This document shows, piece after piece, positions 7,772 to 14,341 of a DNA stretch of 14,341 nucleotides (position 1 is its first letter; the number at the start of each line of letters is the position of its first letter). The translations under genes were made by a program, and so were the position numbers. The DNA is from Nitrospira sp. GTDB taxonomy: Bacteria > Nitrospirota > Nitrospiria > Nitrospirales > Nitrospiraceae. The notes beneath the pieces were generated by a model, which made no database searches, was not told the DNA's origin, and saw nothing but the letters and a program-made list of their open reading frames with translations. Location of the stretch: the NCBI GenBank assembly GCA_020216985.1, contig JAIWOH010000125.1, positions 1 to 14,341 on the forward strand. The letters are read 5' to 3'.

Positions 7772-9748
7772 ATGTCGAGCCATGATTGGTCGCTTGATAT
7801 CGGTGCGAATCGGACGGGCCCGGACTTAACACGGTTTCGTGTTTGGGCCCCGCACGCCTCGTCCGTGGCGATTCGATTCCTGGACGGGGATCCGAGCATA
7901 GTGCCGATGCAGCCCGAAGGAGACGGCTACTTTCAGGCCACCGTCGCCGCTGTCGCCGTAGGGACCAGGTACCGCTATCTCCTTGATGGCACGATGGAGC
8001 GTCCCGATCCGGCTTCTCGCTTTCAACCGGACGGCGTACATGGGCCGTCTGCCGTGGTGGATCCCAACGCGTTTGAATGGACGGACGGCACATGGCGCGG
8101 GCTCCCTATGGAAGATGTGATCCTATATGAACTCCATGTCGGAACCTTCACCCCTGAAGGTACGTTCGATGCGATCATTCCTCGCTTGTCCTATCTCAAA
8201 GAGACGGTGGGGGTGACGGCCATTGAGCTGATGCCGGTGGCGCAGTTTCCCGGTCGTCGGAATTGGGGCTACGACGGGACCTACCCGTTCGCCGTCCAGG
8301 CAAGTTACGGAGGATCGAAAGGATTGAAACGGCTTGTGGACGCCTGCCACGCGATGGGAATGGCGGTCATGCTCGATGCGGTGTACAACCACCTTGGGCC
8401 GGAAGGCAACTACCTGGCCGATTTCGGCCCGTATTTTACCGATCGGTATAAAACCCCTTGGGGAGCCGCCATCAATTACGACGGGCCGGACAGTGATCCG
8501 GTACGACATTATTTCATCAGTAACGCACTTTACTGGGTGACGGAATATCACATCGACGGTCTGCGGCTGGACGCCGTGCACGGCATCTACGATGTCAGCC
8601 CAAGTCACATTCTGAAAGACATAACATCGGCTGTTCATGCCCAAGCCGAGCGGCTCGATCGGCGCGTGCTCATCGTGGCTGAGAGTGACTCAAATGATAC
8701 GAGGCTCATTGATCCGCCGACTGTCGGAGGCTTTGGTTTGGACGGACAATGGAACGACGATTTTCACCATGCGCTGCACGTGGTTTTGACGGGAGAACGA
8801 ACCGGCTACTATCAAGATTTTCATGATTTGAAGGATCTCGCGAACGCCGTGCGGGAGGGGTTCGTCTATCAGGGACGCTATTCACTCTATCGCCGGCGCC
8901 GGCACGGGAGCTCTTCCCGCCATTGCCGCCCGTCGCAATTCATCGTGTTTGCTCAGAATCACGATCAGATTGGAAACCGCGCCGCGGGGGATCGGCTGGG
9001 CGCCCTTCTTCCCATTGAAGCCTTGTTCGTCGCCCGTGCGTTGGTGCTCCTGGCTCCGAATATCCCGCTGTTGTTTATGGGAGAAGAATACGGCGAAACG
9101 GCCCCGTTTCTCTATTTCATCGAACACGGCGATTCCGCGCTGGTCGAAGCGGTGCGGCAAGGCCGACGTCGGGAATTCGCCCACTTCGGATGGAAGCCCG
9201 AGGAGATCGCCGATCCTCAGGCGGTCGAGACGTTTGAACGGTCCAAGCTTGATTGGGAACGGCACACCGAACGGCAGAAAGACCTGCTTCGATGGACCAA
9301 GGCATTGATCGAACTGCGCAGGACCGTTCCGTCGTTGGGAGCAGGCGACAACGAGCATCTGCGCCACGAGGTGCAAGAATTTGAAACCGATCGGGTCTTG
9401 CTGCTGCACCGTCGGTCGAAGGACCGTGGCGAAGCGTTGCTCATATGCGGGTTTAACCGTGCGCCGGTGAAGCTGACACTGACGGCTCCGGCGGGGCGTT
9501 GGTACAAACGACTCGATGCGGGATCGGACGATTTTAGGGGACGAGAAGAGAATTCGTTGCCGCCGGAACTGACGATCGACGGGCGGGGATTCTCGTTGAC
9601 AATTCCGCCCTACGCGGCGGCCGTGTTTACGGATGTAACGTCGTCTCCGCGACGACTAGGCGGTCTCGGGTCCTTGCGAGCACAGAGAATCGACACCGAC
9701 CTCGCCCTGCGCGCGTTTCTTCCATTGATCGAAGCCCGCCGACTCTGA
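7772..9748 (+). CDS. treZ: malto-oligosyltrehalose trehalohydrolase (GH13)
   Basis: Hydrolyses the alpha-1,4 bond next to the trehalosyl end of maltooligosyltrehalose, releasing free trehalose in the cytoplasm (TreY-TreZ pathway). The 658-residue protein has an N-terminal beta domain (FRVWAPHASSV, 22-32), then ELHVGTFTPEG (120-130), DAVYNH (202-207), DGLRLD (262-267, nucleophile Asp267), VAESDSND (302-309, acid/base Glu304) and QNHDQIGNR (395-403, transition-state Asp398). AQFPGRRNWGYDG (157-169) is typical of the family. Residues 623-658, after the conserved end of the C-terminal beta domain, form an Arg/Leu-rich tail that most TreZ proteins (roughly 560-600 residues) lack. The ATG at 7772 has no strong ribosome site. 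treY follows after 13 bases, so the two are probably cotranscribed. The annotation is firm. Confidence 0.96.
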   Translation: MSSHDWSLDIGANRTGPDLTRFRVWAPHASSVAIRFLDGDPSIVPMQPEGDGYFQATVAAVAVGTRYRYLLDGTMERPDPASRFQPDGVHGPSAVVDPNAFEWTDGTWRGLPMEDVILYELHVGTFTPEGTFDAIIPRLSYLKETVGVTAIELMPVAQFPGRRNWGYDGTYPFAVQASYGGSKGLKRLVDACHAMGMAVMLDAVYNHLGPEGNYLADFGPYFTDRYKTPWGAAINYDGPDSDPVRHYFISNALYWVTEYHIDGLRLDAVHGIYDVSPSHILKDITSAVHAQAERLDRRVLIVAESDSNDTRLIDPPTVGGFGLDGQWNDDFHHALHVVLTGERTGYYQDFHDLKDLANAVREGFVYQGRYSLYRRRRHGSSSRHCRPSQFIVFAQNHDQIGNRAAGDRLGALLPIEALFVARALVLLAPNIPLLFMGEEYGETAPFLYFIEHGDSALVEAVRQGRRREFAHFGWKPEEIADPQAVETFERSKLDWERHTERQKDLLRWTKALIELRRTVPSLGAGDNEHLRHEVQEFETDRVLLLHRRSKDRGEALLICGFNRAPVKLTLTAPAGRWYKRLDAGSDDFRGREENSLPPELTIDGRGFSLTIPPYAAAVFTDVTSSPRRLGGLGSLRAQRIDTDLALRAFLPLIEARRL

Positions 9749-9761
9749 CATATTCGGTGTC

Positions 9762-12752
9762 GTGACGGCGCCGCTGCCAGGTCGATATGATGAGGCGGGG
9801 AACTTTCAGGCCGGCGAGCCGAACGGCCGACGGCTCGGTCATGTTCCGCCGTCCGTTTCTCATCCGCGCGTTCCCGTCTCGACGTATCGGATTCAATTGA
9901 ATCAACGGTTCACCTTTCTCGATGCGGCTCGCATCGTGCCATATTTGCACGGTCTCGGGATCACGGATCTCTACTGTTCGCCCTATTTCACCGCTGTACC
10001 GGGGAGTCCCCACGGGTATGACGTTGTCGATCCGACGGCATTGAATCCTGAGCTTGGGACGGAAGAAGACTACCGGATGTTGGTCGAGGCCCTGCGTCGC
10101 TGCGGAATGGGGCAGTTGTTGGACGTTGTGTCGAATCATATGGGCGTTGCCACACAGATCAACGGCTGGTGGCGGGACGTGCTGGAGAACGGTCCCAGCT
10201 CGCGATACGCCTCGTTCTTCGACATCGATTGGAATCCGCTCAAGCCCGAGTTGCGGAACAAGGTGCTGCTCCCGATCTTAGGGGACCAGTATGGGGCGGT
10301 TTTGGAGAATCAAGAATTGCGGCTTTGTTACGATTCAGGGGTCTTCAGCATCCGCTATTACGACCATCGGTTGCCGGTCGCCCCCAAAACGTGGGCGTTG
10401 ATTTTGAGGCATCGGTTGCCGTCTTTGATTCAAGAATTGGGGGAGGAGGATTCGGCCCTCATGGAGCTTCAGAGCATCATGACCGCGCTGAAGCACTTGC
10501 CGTCCCCTCTTGAGCAAGATCCCGAACTGGTCGCCGAACGGTACCGTGAAAAGGGCATCATCGCGCGTCGGCTCGCGACGCTGCTGGAGTCCAGTGCGAC
10601 GATCCGCGCGTTCGTCGAAGAAAACGTGCGTCTGATCAACGGAGACAAGGGTGATCCTCGAAGCTTCGACACGTTGGACGCGATTTTGAACGATCAGGCT
10701 TATCGAGTGGCTTATTGGCGGGTCGCGTCCGAGGAGATCAATTACCGTCGATTTTTCGACATCAACGAGCTGGCCGCCATTCGCATGGAAGATCCGGCCG
10801 TGTTCCATGAGACGCATCGTTTGCTGTTCCGATTGATGAAAGAAGGCGCCGTCACGGGACTTCGCATCGATCACGTGGACGGATTGTACGATCCGGCCGA
10901 TTACTTGAAAAAATTGCAGCGATGGGCCAATGCCGAACTACGAACCGGTTTGCCGGAGGTCGAACGTCCGTTGTACGTTGTCGTTGAAAAAATTTTGGGG
11001 GTGAGCGAGGAGTTGCCGGCGAACTGGCCGGTGTATGGAACGACCGGCTATGATTTTTTGAGCTGGATCAATCAGCTTTTTATCGACCGTTCGAACGAAC
11101 GGGCGTTCGACGCGATTTATAGGCGTTTCACCGGCAAACACGAATCGTTTGAAGAAATGACGTGTCGCTGCAAACAGGTGATCATGCAGGCCTCCATGGC
11201 CGGTGAATTGAACGTTCTCGGCTATCAATTGAATCGCCTGTCCGAACGAAACCGCCGTTCGCGGGATTTCACGCTCAACAGCCTGACCCACACCATTCAG
11301 GAGATTATCGCCTGTTTTCCCGTCTATCGAACGTATATCACGGGCGGGACGGGCGAGGTGCCGGCGCGGGATCGAAGCTTTATTTGGGAGGCCGTCAGCA
11401 AGGCCAAGCGGCGCAATCCCACCATGAGCGGGCTGGTCTTTGACTTTGTGCGCGATCTCCTGCTGGCTCCGCACGACCGCGACCAAGTGGTCGGAGAAGA
11501 GCGACTCAAGTTCGTGACGAAATTTCAACAGACGACCAGCCCCGTGGCGGCCAAGGGAATCGAGGATACGGCATTTTATCGATTTCACCGATTCATCGCC
11601 CTCAATGAAGTGGGGAGTGATCCCCGGCAGTTCGGCATTACACCGGGGTTGATGCACGATCATATGAAGGTGCGGCAGCACCGTTGGTCGGGTTCCCTCT
11701 CCGCCACCGCGACGCACGATACCAAACGAGGCGAGGACATGAGGGCCAGACTCCACGTCTTGTCGGAGATGCCAAAACAGTGGAAGGACCATGTGCTTCG
11801 ATGGCACAAGCTGAACCGAGGTTTCAAACGAAAGGTGGGAGGGGAATCAGTCCCCGGGCGGAACGAGGAATATTTATTTTATCAGACGCTGGTGGGAGCC
11901 TGGCCGTTTGAGGCGATGGACGAGGACGGCTACCGCGCCTTCGTCGAGCGCATCCAACGGTATATGAACAAGGCCGTCAAGGAAGCCAAGCAATATACCA
12001 GTTGGATCAGTCCCGACGTCGAATATGAAGAGGCGGTTCAAGAGTTCGCCGCACGGGTGTTGGATCGTGCGACGTCCAATCCCTTTCTGGACGATTTTTT
12101 ACCGTTTCAATCCGTCGTGGCCGGCTACGGTATTTACAATTCGTTGTCCCAATTGTTGGTGAAGGTCACGGCGCCCGGCGTGCCGGATTTCTATCAAGGG
12201 ACGGAACTGTGGGATCTCAGTCTTGTTGATCCCGACAATCGGAAGGCGGTGGATTTTGCCAAGCGAATCGCTTTGCTGGCCGAGTTGGATCAGCGCGCCG
12301 AGAGGGAGGTCGATCGCCTTGCGCTGGTTCACGATTTGATGACGCACCGCGTGGACGGCCGCATCAAGTTTTATCTGACGGCGCAAGCCCTACGGTATCG
12401 CATCGCCCATGCTCCGATCTTTCAAGAAGGGGAGTACGTCAAGCTCGAGTGTCTGGGTGTTCATGCGAATCGTCTGTTTGCATTTGCGCGTCTCCATCCG
12501 GGGGGGACCGTGTTGACTGTCATCCCCCGGTTGCTGGTGGGGTTGATTGCCGATCCGCACATCCTCCCCCTGGGAGAGACCGTCTGGGGCGAGACCTGGG
12601 TGGTCGTGCCGGCGTGGCGTGAAGGCACGAAATTCCGAAACGTGTTTACCGGTGCAACGCTCAAGACCATCACGCAGAGCGAGCGCCAAGTGCTCTCTGC
12701 CGGGGACGTGTTCTTGCACTGTCCCGTCGCCTGTTTGGAAAAGGAGGGGTAG
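9762..12752 (+). CDS. treY: malto-oligosyltrehalose synthase (GH13)
   Basis: Intramolecular transglucosylase that converts the reducing-end alpha-1,4 bond of a maltodextrin to alpha,alpha-1,1, producing maltooligosyltrehalose for TreZ. Visible motifs are PVSTYRIQLNQRF (38-50), GSPHGYDVVDP (81-91), DVVSNHMG (121-128), GLRIDHVDGLYDP (366-378, nucleophile Asp370), VVVEKILG (406-413, acid/base Glu409) and ATATHDTKRGEDMRAR (648-663, transition-state Asp653). Near the C-terminus, APGVPDFYQGTELWDLSLVDPDNR is also typical. At 996 residues it is longer than many bacterial TreY proteins (about 700-950). The GTG start at 9762 leaves about 36 unconserved residues before the barrel; no in-frame ATG or GTG is visible between it and the conserved start, and no ribosome site is obvious. 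It probably lies in an operon with treZ upstream and a small membrane protein gene one base downstream. Confidence 0.95.
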   Translation: MTAPLPGRYDEAGNFQAGEPNGRRLGHVPPSVSHPRVPVSTYRIQLNQRFTFLDAARIVPYLHGLGITDLYCSPYFTAVPGSPHGYDVVDPTALNPELGTEEDYRMLVEALRRCGMGQLLDVVSNHMGVATQINGWWRDVLENGPSSRYASFFDIDWNPLKPELRNKVLLPILGDQYGAVLENQELRLCYDSGVFSIRYYDHRLPVAPKTWALILRHRLPSLIQELGEEDSALMELQSIMTALKHLPSPLEQDPELVAERYREKGIIARRLATLLESSATIRAFVEENVRLINGDKGDPRSFDTLDAILNDQAYRVAYWRVASEEINYRRFFDINELAAIRMEDPAVFHETHRLLFRLMKEGAVTGLRIDHVDGLYDPADYLKKLQRWANAELRTGLPEVERPLYVVVEKILGVSEELPANWPVYGTTGYDFLSWINQLFIDRSNERAFDAIYRRFTGKHESFEEMTCRCKQVIMQASMAGELNVLGYQLNRLSERNRRSRDFTLNSLTHTIQEIIACFPVYRTYITGGTGEVPARDRSFIWEAVSKAKRRNPTMSGLVFDFVRDLLLAPHDRDQVVGEERLKFVTKFQQTTSPVAAKGIEDTAFYRFHRFIALNEVGSDPRQFGITPGLMHDHMKVRQHRWSGSLSATATHDTKRGEDMRARLHVLSEMPKQWKDHVLRWHKLNRGFKRKVGGESVPGRNEEYLFYQTLVGAWPFEAMDEDGYRAFVERIQRYMNKAVKEAKQYTSWISPDVEYEEAVQEFAARVLDRATSNPFLDDFLPFQSVVAGYGIYNSLSQLLVKVTAPGVPDFYQGTELWDLSLVDPDNRKAVDFAKRIALLAELDQRAEREVDRLALVHDLMTHRVDGRIKFYLTAQALRYRIAHAPIFQEGEYVKLECLGVHANRLFAFARLHPGGTVLTVIPRLLVGLIADPHILPLGETVWGETWVVVPAWREGTKFRNVFTGATLKTITQSERQVLSAGDVFLHCPVACLEKEG
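12741..12747 (+). promoter_or_regulatory. strong ribosome binding site that fixes the start of the small membrane protein
   Basis: AAGGAGG, a near-perfect anti-16S match, lies inside the last codons of treY and six bases before ATG 12754. It is the clearest ribosome site in the window and decides the start against an in-frame extension that would reach back to 12547 within treY. Confidence 0.8.
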
Positions 12753-12753
12753 G

Positions 12754-13176
12754 ATGCCTCGGTCACAAAACCGTGAGGAAACGGAATGGCTTGGCGGAGA
12801 AACGCTTGTCCGTCCCCCTCTCAATGAACCGAGAGTTTCGCTTCTGAGAGGCGTCATCGCCGGGAGTATCGTCATTCTGGCCGGCGTCGGATTTGGACGT
12901 CTTATGAGAGGCGATGTCGGGAAGCAGGTGCATGAGTCGCCACGACAGCTTGATCGGACCAACCATGCCAAAACTCGAGCCTCACAGGAATGTGTGAATG
13001 TGGCGAGCGTGATGGCGATAGGAACCGCTTTGGGGGTCGGCGTGGTGGTCGGAGCCGTGACCACATTGTTGGCGGCCACCGAAGCGGGCGATTCTATTCG
13101 TACCCGATTGAGAAGACCTATCGGCAGGGTCTCCGATGAATTCGACAGGCCTGTGGAAACGGGGAGAAGGCATTGA
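12754..13176 (+). CDS. small membrane protein with YtxH-like C-terminal motif
   Basis: A 140-residue protein with two predicted hydrophobic segments, at about 30-50 (LLRGVIAGSIVILAGVGFG) and 84-108 (a Gly/Val-rich stretch ending GAVTTLLAA). The second runs into LLAATEAGDSIRTRLRRPIG (105-124), which resembles the LLAPkSGkeTRekL signature of YtxH-type stress-associated membrane proteins. The resemblance is partial: the usual proline is replaced by alanine, and the N-terminal half has an extra membrane segment. The start codon follows the treY stop by one base and has a very strong ribosome site, so translation is probably coupled to treY but boosted. The second half of the protein is basic (many Arg). 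The function is unknown. A link to the cell envelope or stress response is inferred from the motif and from the osmolyte operon around it. Confidence 0.68.
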   Translation: MPRSQNREETEWLGGETLVRPPLNEPRVSLLRGVIAGSIVILAGVGFGRLMRGDVGKQVHESPRQLDRTNHAKTRASQECVNVASVMAIGTALGVGVVVGAVTTLLAATEAGDSIRTRLRRPIGRVSDEFDRPVETGRRH

Positions 13177-13184
13177 ACGTGGTC

Positions 13185-13203
13185 CCCGACGACGGGAATT
13201 TTT
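13185..13203 (+). terminator. weak intrinsic terminator-like hairpin after the tre operon
   Basis: CCCG (13185-13188) and CGGG (13193-13196) can pair around the four-base loop ACGA and are followed by AA and five T residues (13199-13203). The stem is only four pairs, extended by an outer A-T pair across a mismatch, so efficiency would be low. The hairpin sits ten bases after the small membrane protein's stop codon. The rest of the gap to 13263 shows nothing convincing. Confidence 0.4.
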
Positions 13204-13263
13204 ACAAAGTTCAACCGACGTGAACGAACCATCGAACGCCCTCCACGGTCTGATAAGTCAGGT

Positions 13264-14133
13264 ATGAAAGAGTCGATCAACAAGGGCAAAACCGTGCTGA
13301 TCACAGGTGCATCCACCGGCATCGGGGCGGCCTGCGCGCTTCACCTGGACAGACTCGGATTCGTGGTTTTTGCGGGAGTGCGAAAAGAACGGGACGGAGA
13401 AGTTTTAAAGGAACGAGGGACTGAGCGCCTCATTCCAATCTCTCTGGATGTGACGGACCAATCCTCGATCGTAAAAGCTCATGCCATAGTCGATGATTTT
13501 GTCGGAAGCAATGGATTATATGGAGTCATTAATAACGCCGGCATAGCGGTCGCCGGTCCATTGGAGGTGGTGCCGATTCCAGATCTGCGTCGTCAATTGG
13601 AGGTCAACGTTATCGGCCAGGTCGCGGTGATTCAGGCGTTTCTTCCCTTGATCCGACGGGCCAAGGGACGGATCATTAACATGGGGTCCATCGCGGGACG
13701 CGGGGCCATGCCGTTGATGGGGCCCTATGCGGCCTCAAAGTTTGCGCTGGAGGCCATCACCGACGCGCTGCGTTTGGAAGTTCAACAGTGGGGGATCCAG
13801 GTCTCCATCATCGAGCCGGGCGCCATTGCCACTCCCATTTGGGAAAAGTCCGGGAAATGGGCGGCTGAGCTGGAAGCCAACACGACACCGGAGTTGCGGG
13901 AACTCTATCGAGAAGTGGTGACGGGAGTCAGAACTGTGGTTGAGCGAGCGGCGGGACGGGCGATTTCCGCCGAGATCGTGGCGCGCGTCGTTGAAAAAGC
14001 GCTGACGGCGGCCAGCCCTAAAACTCGGTATCTGGTCGGAACCGATGCCAAACTTCGCGCGCTCATGATGAAACTCCTGCCCGATCGCCTGTCCGACAAG
14101 GTGCTCACCTGGGCGCTCAACCTGCCACGGTAG
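13264..14133 (+). CDS. classical short-chain dehydrogenase/reductase
   Basis: A 289-residue NAD(P)-dependent oxidoreductase with a Rossmann fold. It carries the cofactor motif TGASTGIG (14-21), LDVT (61-64), NNAG (90-93), structural Asn115, and the catalytic set Ser142, Tyr155 and Lys159 (YAASK, 155-159). EPGAIATP (184-191) follows. Arg40 at the end of the second strand (FAGVRKE) suggests a preference for NADP(H). The C-terminal third (about 200-289) is longer than in the minimal 250-residue enzymes and resembles the retinol/hydroxysteroid dehydrogenase-like branch. The substrate cannot be read from the sequence. The gene lies 87 bases after the tre cluster and behind a possible terminator, so it is probably a separate unit. 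The ribosome site is weak (AAGTCAGG at 13255-13262). No functional tie to trehalose or glucosylglycerate is evident. Confidence 0.88.
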   Translation: MKESINKGKTVLITGASTGIGAACALHLDRLGFVVFAGVRKERDGEVLKERGTERLIPISLDVTDQSSIVKAHAIVDDFVGSNGLYGVINNAGIAVAGPLEVVPIPDLRRQLEVNVIGQVAVIQAFLPLIRRAKGRIINMGSIAGRGAMPLMGPYAASKFALEAITDALRLEVQQWGIQVSIIEPGAIATPIWEKSGKWAAELEANTTPELRELYREVVTGVRTVVERAAGRAISAEIVARVVEKALTAASPKTRYLVGTDAKLRALMMKLLPDRLSDKVLTWALNLPR

Positions 14134-14191
14134 GTTCCATCTCTTATATCTTTTGAGTAGAACAGTGCTTTTCATACTATGTTCCGGCCAA

Positions 14192-14214
14192 GCTCATAAA
14201 ACAGGCTCATAAAA
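14192..14214 (+). repeat. short direct repeat in the gap before the insertion sequence
   Basis: GCTCATAAAA occurs at 14192-14201 and again at 14205-14214, a 13-base period. It lies in the 116-base non-coding, AT-richer stretch 14134-14249 between the dehydrogenase stop and the insertion-sequence end. It could be a binding site or chance. No terminator with a clear stem is visible in this gap. Confidence 0.5.
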
Positions 14215-14249
14215 ATGGTGATGTTCATCGCATGATGTTTTGAAACAGA

Positions 14250-14341
14250 TGTAGTGCTCCCCTGAAATCAAGCCACCTGGGTTGACTGTTGCGCGCGGAA
14301 TTGGACGGGACTGCGGTACCCGAGCGCTTGATGGGGCCGCT
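14250..14341 (-). mobile_element. right-hand end of an IS3-family insertion sequence (continues beyond window)
   Basis: The transposase 3' end (14268-14341) is followed by an 18-base tail that ends at TGTAGTGCTCCCCTGA (14250-14265 on the plus strand). A TG-starting terminal inverted repeat this close to the transposase stop codon is the normal layout for IS3-family elements. The other end, target duplication and remaining transposase lie outside, so completeness cannot be judged. Confidence 0.6.
14268..14341 (-). CDS. IS3-family transposase (OrfB), C-terminal 23 residues only
   Basis: Reading the minus strand from the right edge gives 23 residues and a TGA stop (complement of 14268-14270). 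They include RPHQALGYRSPVQFRAQQ, the characteristic end of IS3-family OrfB integrases (compare RPHxxLGYxxPxxF). The catalytic DDE residues lie upstream, beyond the window. The element is oriented towards the dehydrogenase gene but stops about 116 bases short of it, so that gene is not interrupted. Confidence 0.8.
   Translation of the reverse strand, partial: RPHQALGYRSPVQFRAQQSTQVA

Noticed and set aside
10938..11807. 289-codon reading frame opposite treY
   Set aside because: It covers catalytic regions of treY on the other strand and shows no motif; it is a shadow.
12547..12753. Upstream extension of the small membrane protein into treY
   Set aside because: The strong ribosome site at 12741-12747 fixes the start at 12754; the extension would be an out-of-frame reading of treY.
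12390..13322. 310-codon antisense frame spanning the treY end, the small membrane protein and the dehydrogenase start
   Set aside because: It overlaps three better-supported genes with good context; its low-complexity Thr/Pro/Arg-rich translation suggests no real protein.

Overview
This window looks like bacterial chromosome of moderately high GC content. It is densely packed and dominated by compatible-solute metabolism. The combination of a GT81 glucosyl-3-phosphoglycerate synthase, its HAD phosphatase, a second PGKG/DxD glycosyltransferase resembling single-step glucosylglycerate synthase, and a full GlgX/TreZ/TreY set suggests a stress-tolerant Gram-negative. The lipoprotein, with Leu after the lipobox Cys, fits an outer membrane. 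My best guess is the Nitrospirota (Nitrospira-like), but this rests on gene content and recalled family resemblance only, not on a search.

Left part (1-4174): a truncated gpgP-type phosphatase runs leftward off the edge. It is divergent from gpgS, a ggs-like gene and a small MscS-type membrane protein. gpgS and ggs overlap by 19 bases, and the membrane-protein gene follows after 36 bases, so the three look like one operon. Together they could make the osmolyte glucosylglycerate in two ways: two-step through glucosyl-3-phosphoglycerate (GpgS then GpgP), or one-step (Ggs). The membrane protein may relate to turgor control.

Middle (4251-7638): an uncharacterised lipoprotein gene converges, 22 bases apart, on a glycogen debranching enzyme gene (glgX) on the minus strand.

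Right-centre (7639-13176): a 133-base divergent intergenic region separates glgX from treZ, treY and a short membrane protein gene with a YtxH-like tail motif. The three are tightly packed (13 and 1 base gaps). GlgX would supply linear maltodextrin, TreY converts its reducing end to a trehalosyl unit, and TreZ releases trehalose.

Right end (13177-14341): a weak terminator-like hairpin, a classical short-chain dehydrogenase/reductase, a non-coding stretch with a short direct repeat, and the 3' end of an IS3-family insertion sequence running off the edge. Large antisense reading frames over glgX, ggs and treY are judged to be shadows. I found no tRNA, rRNA or CRISPR array.
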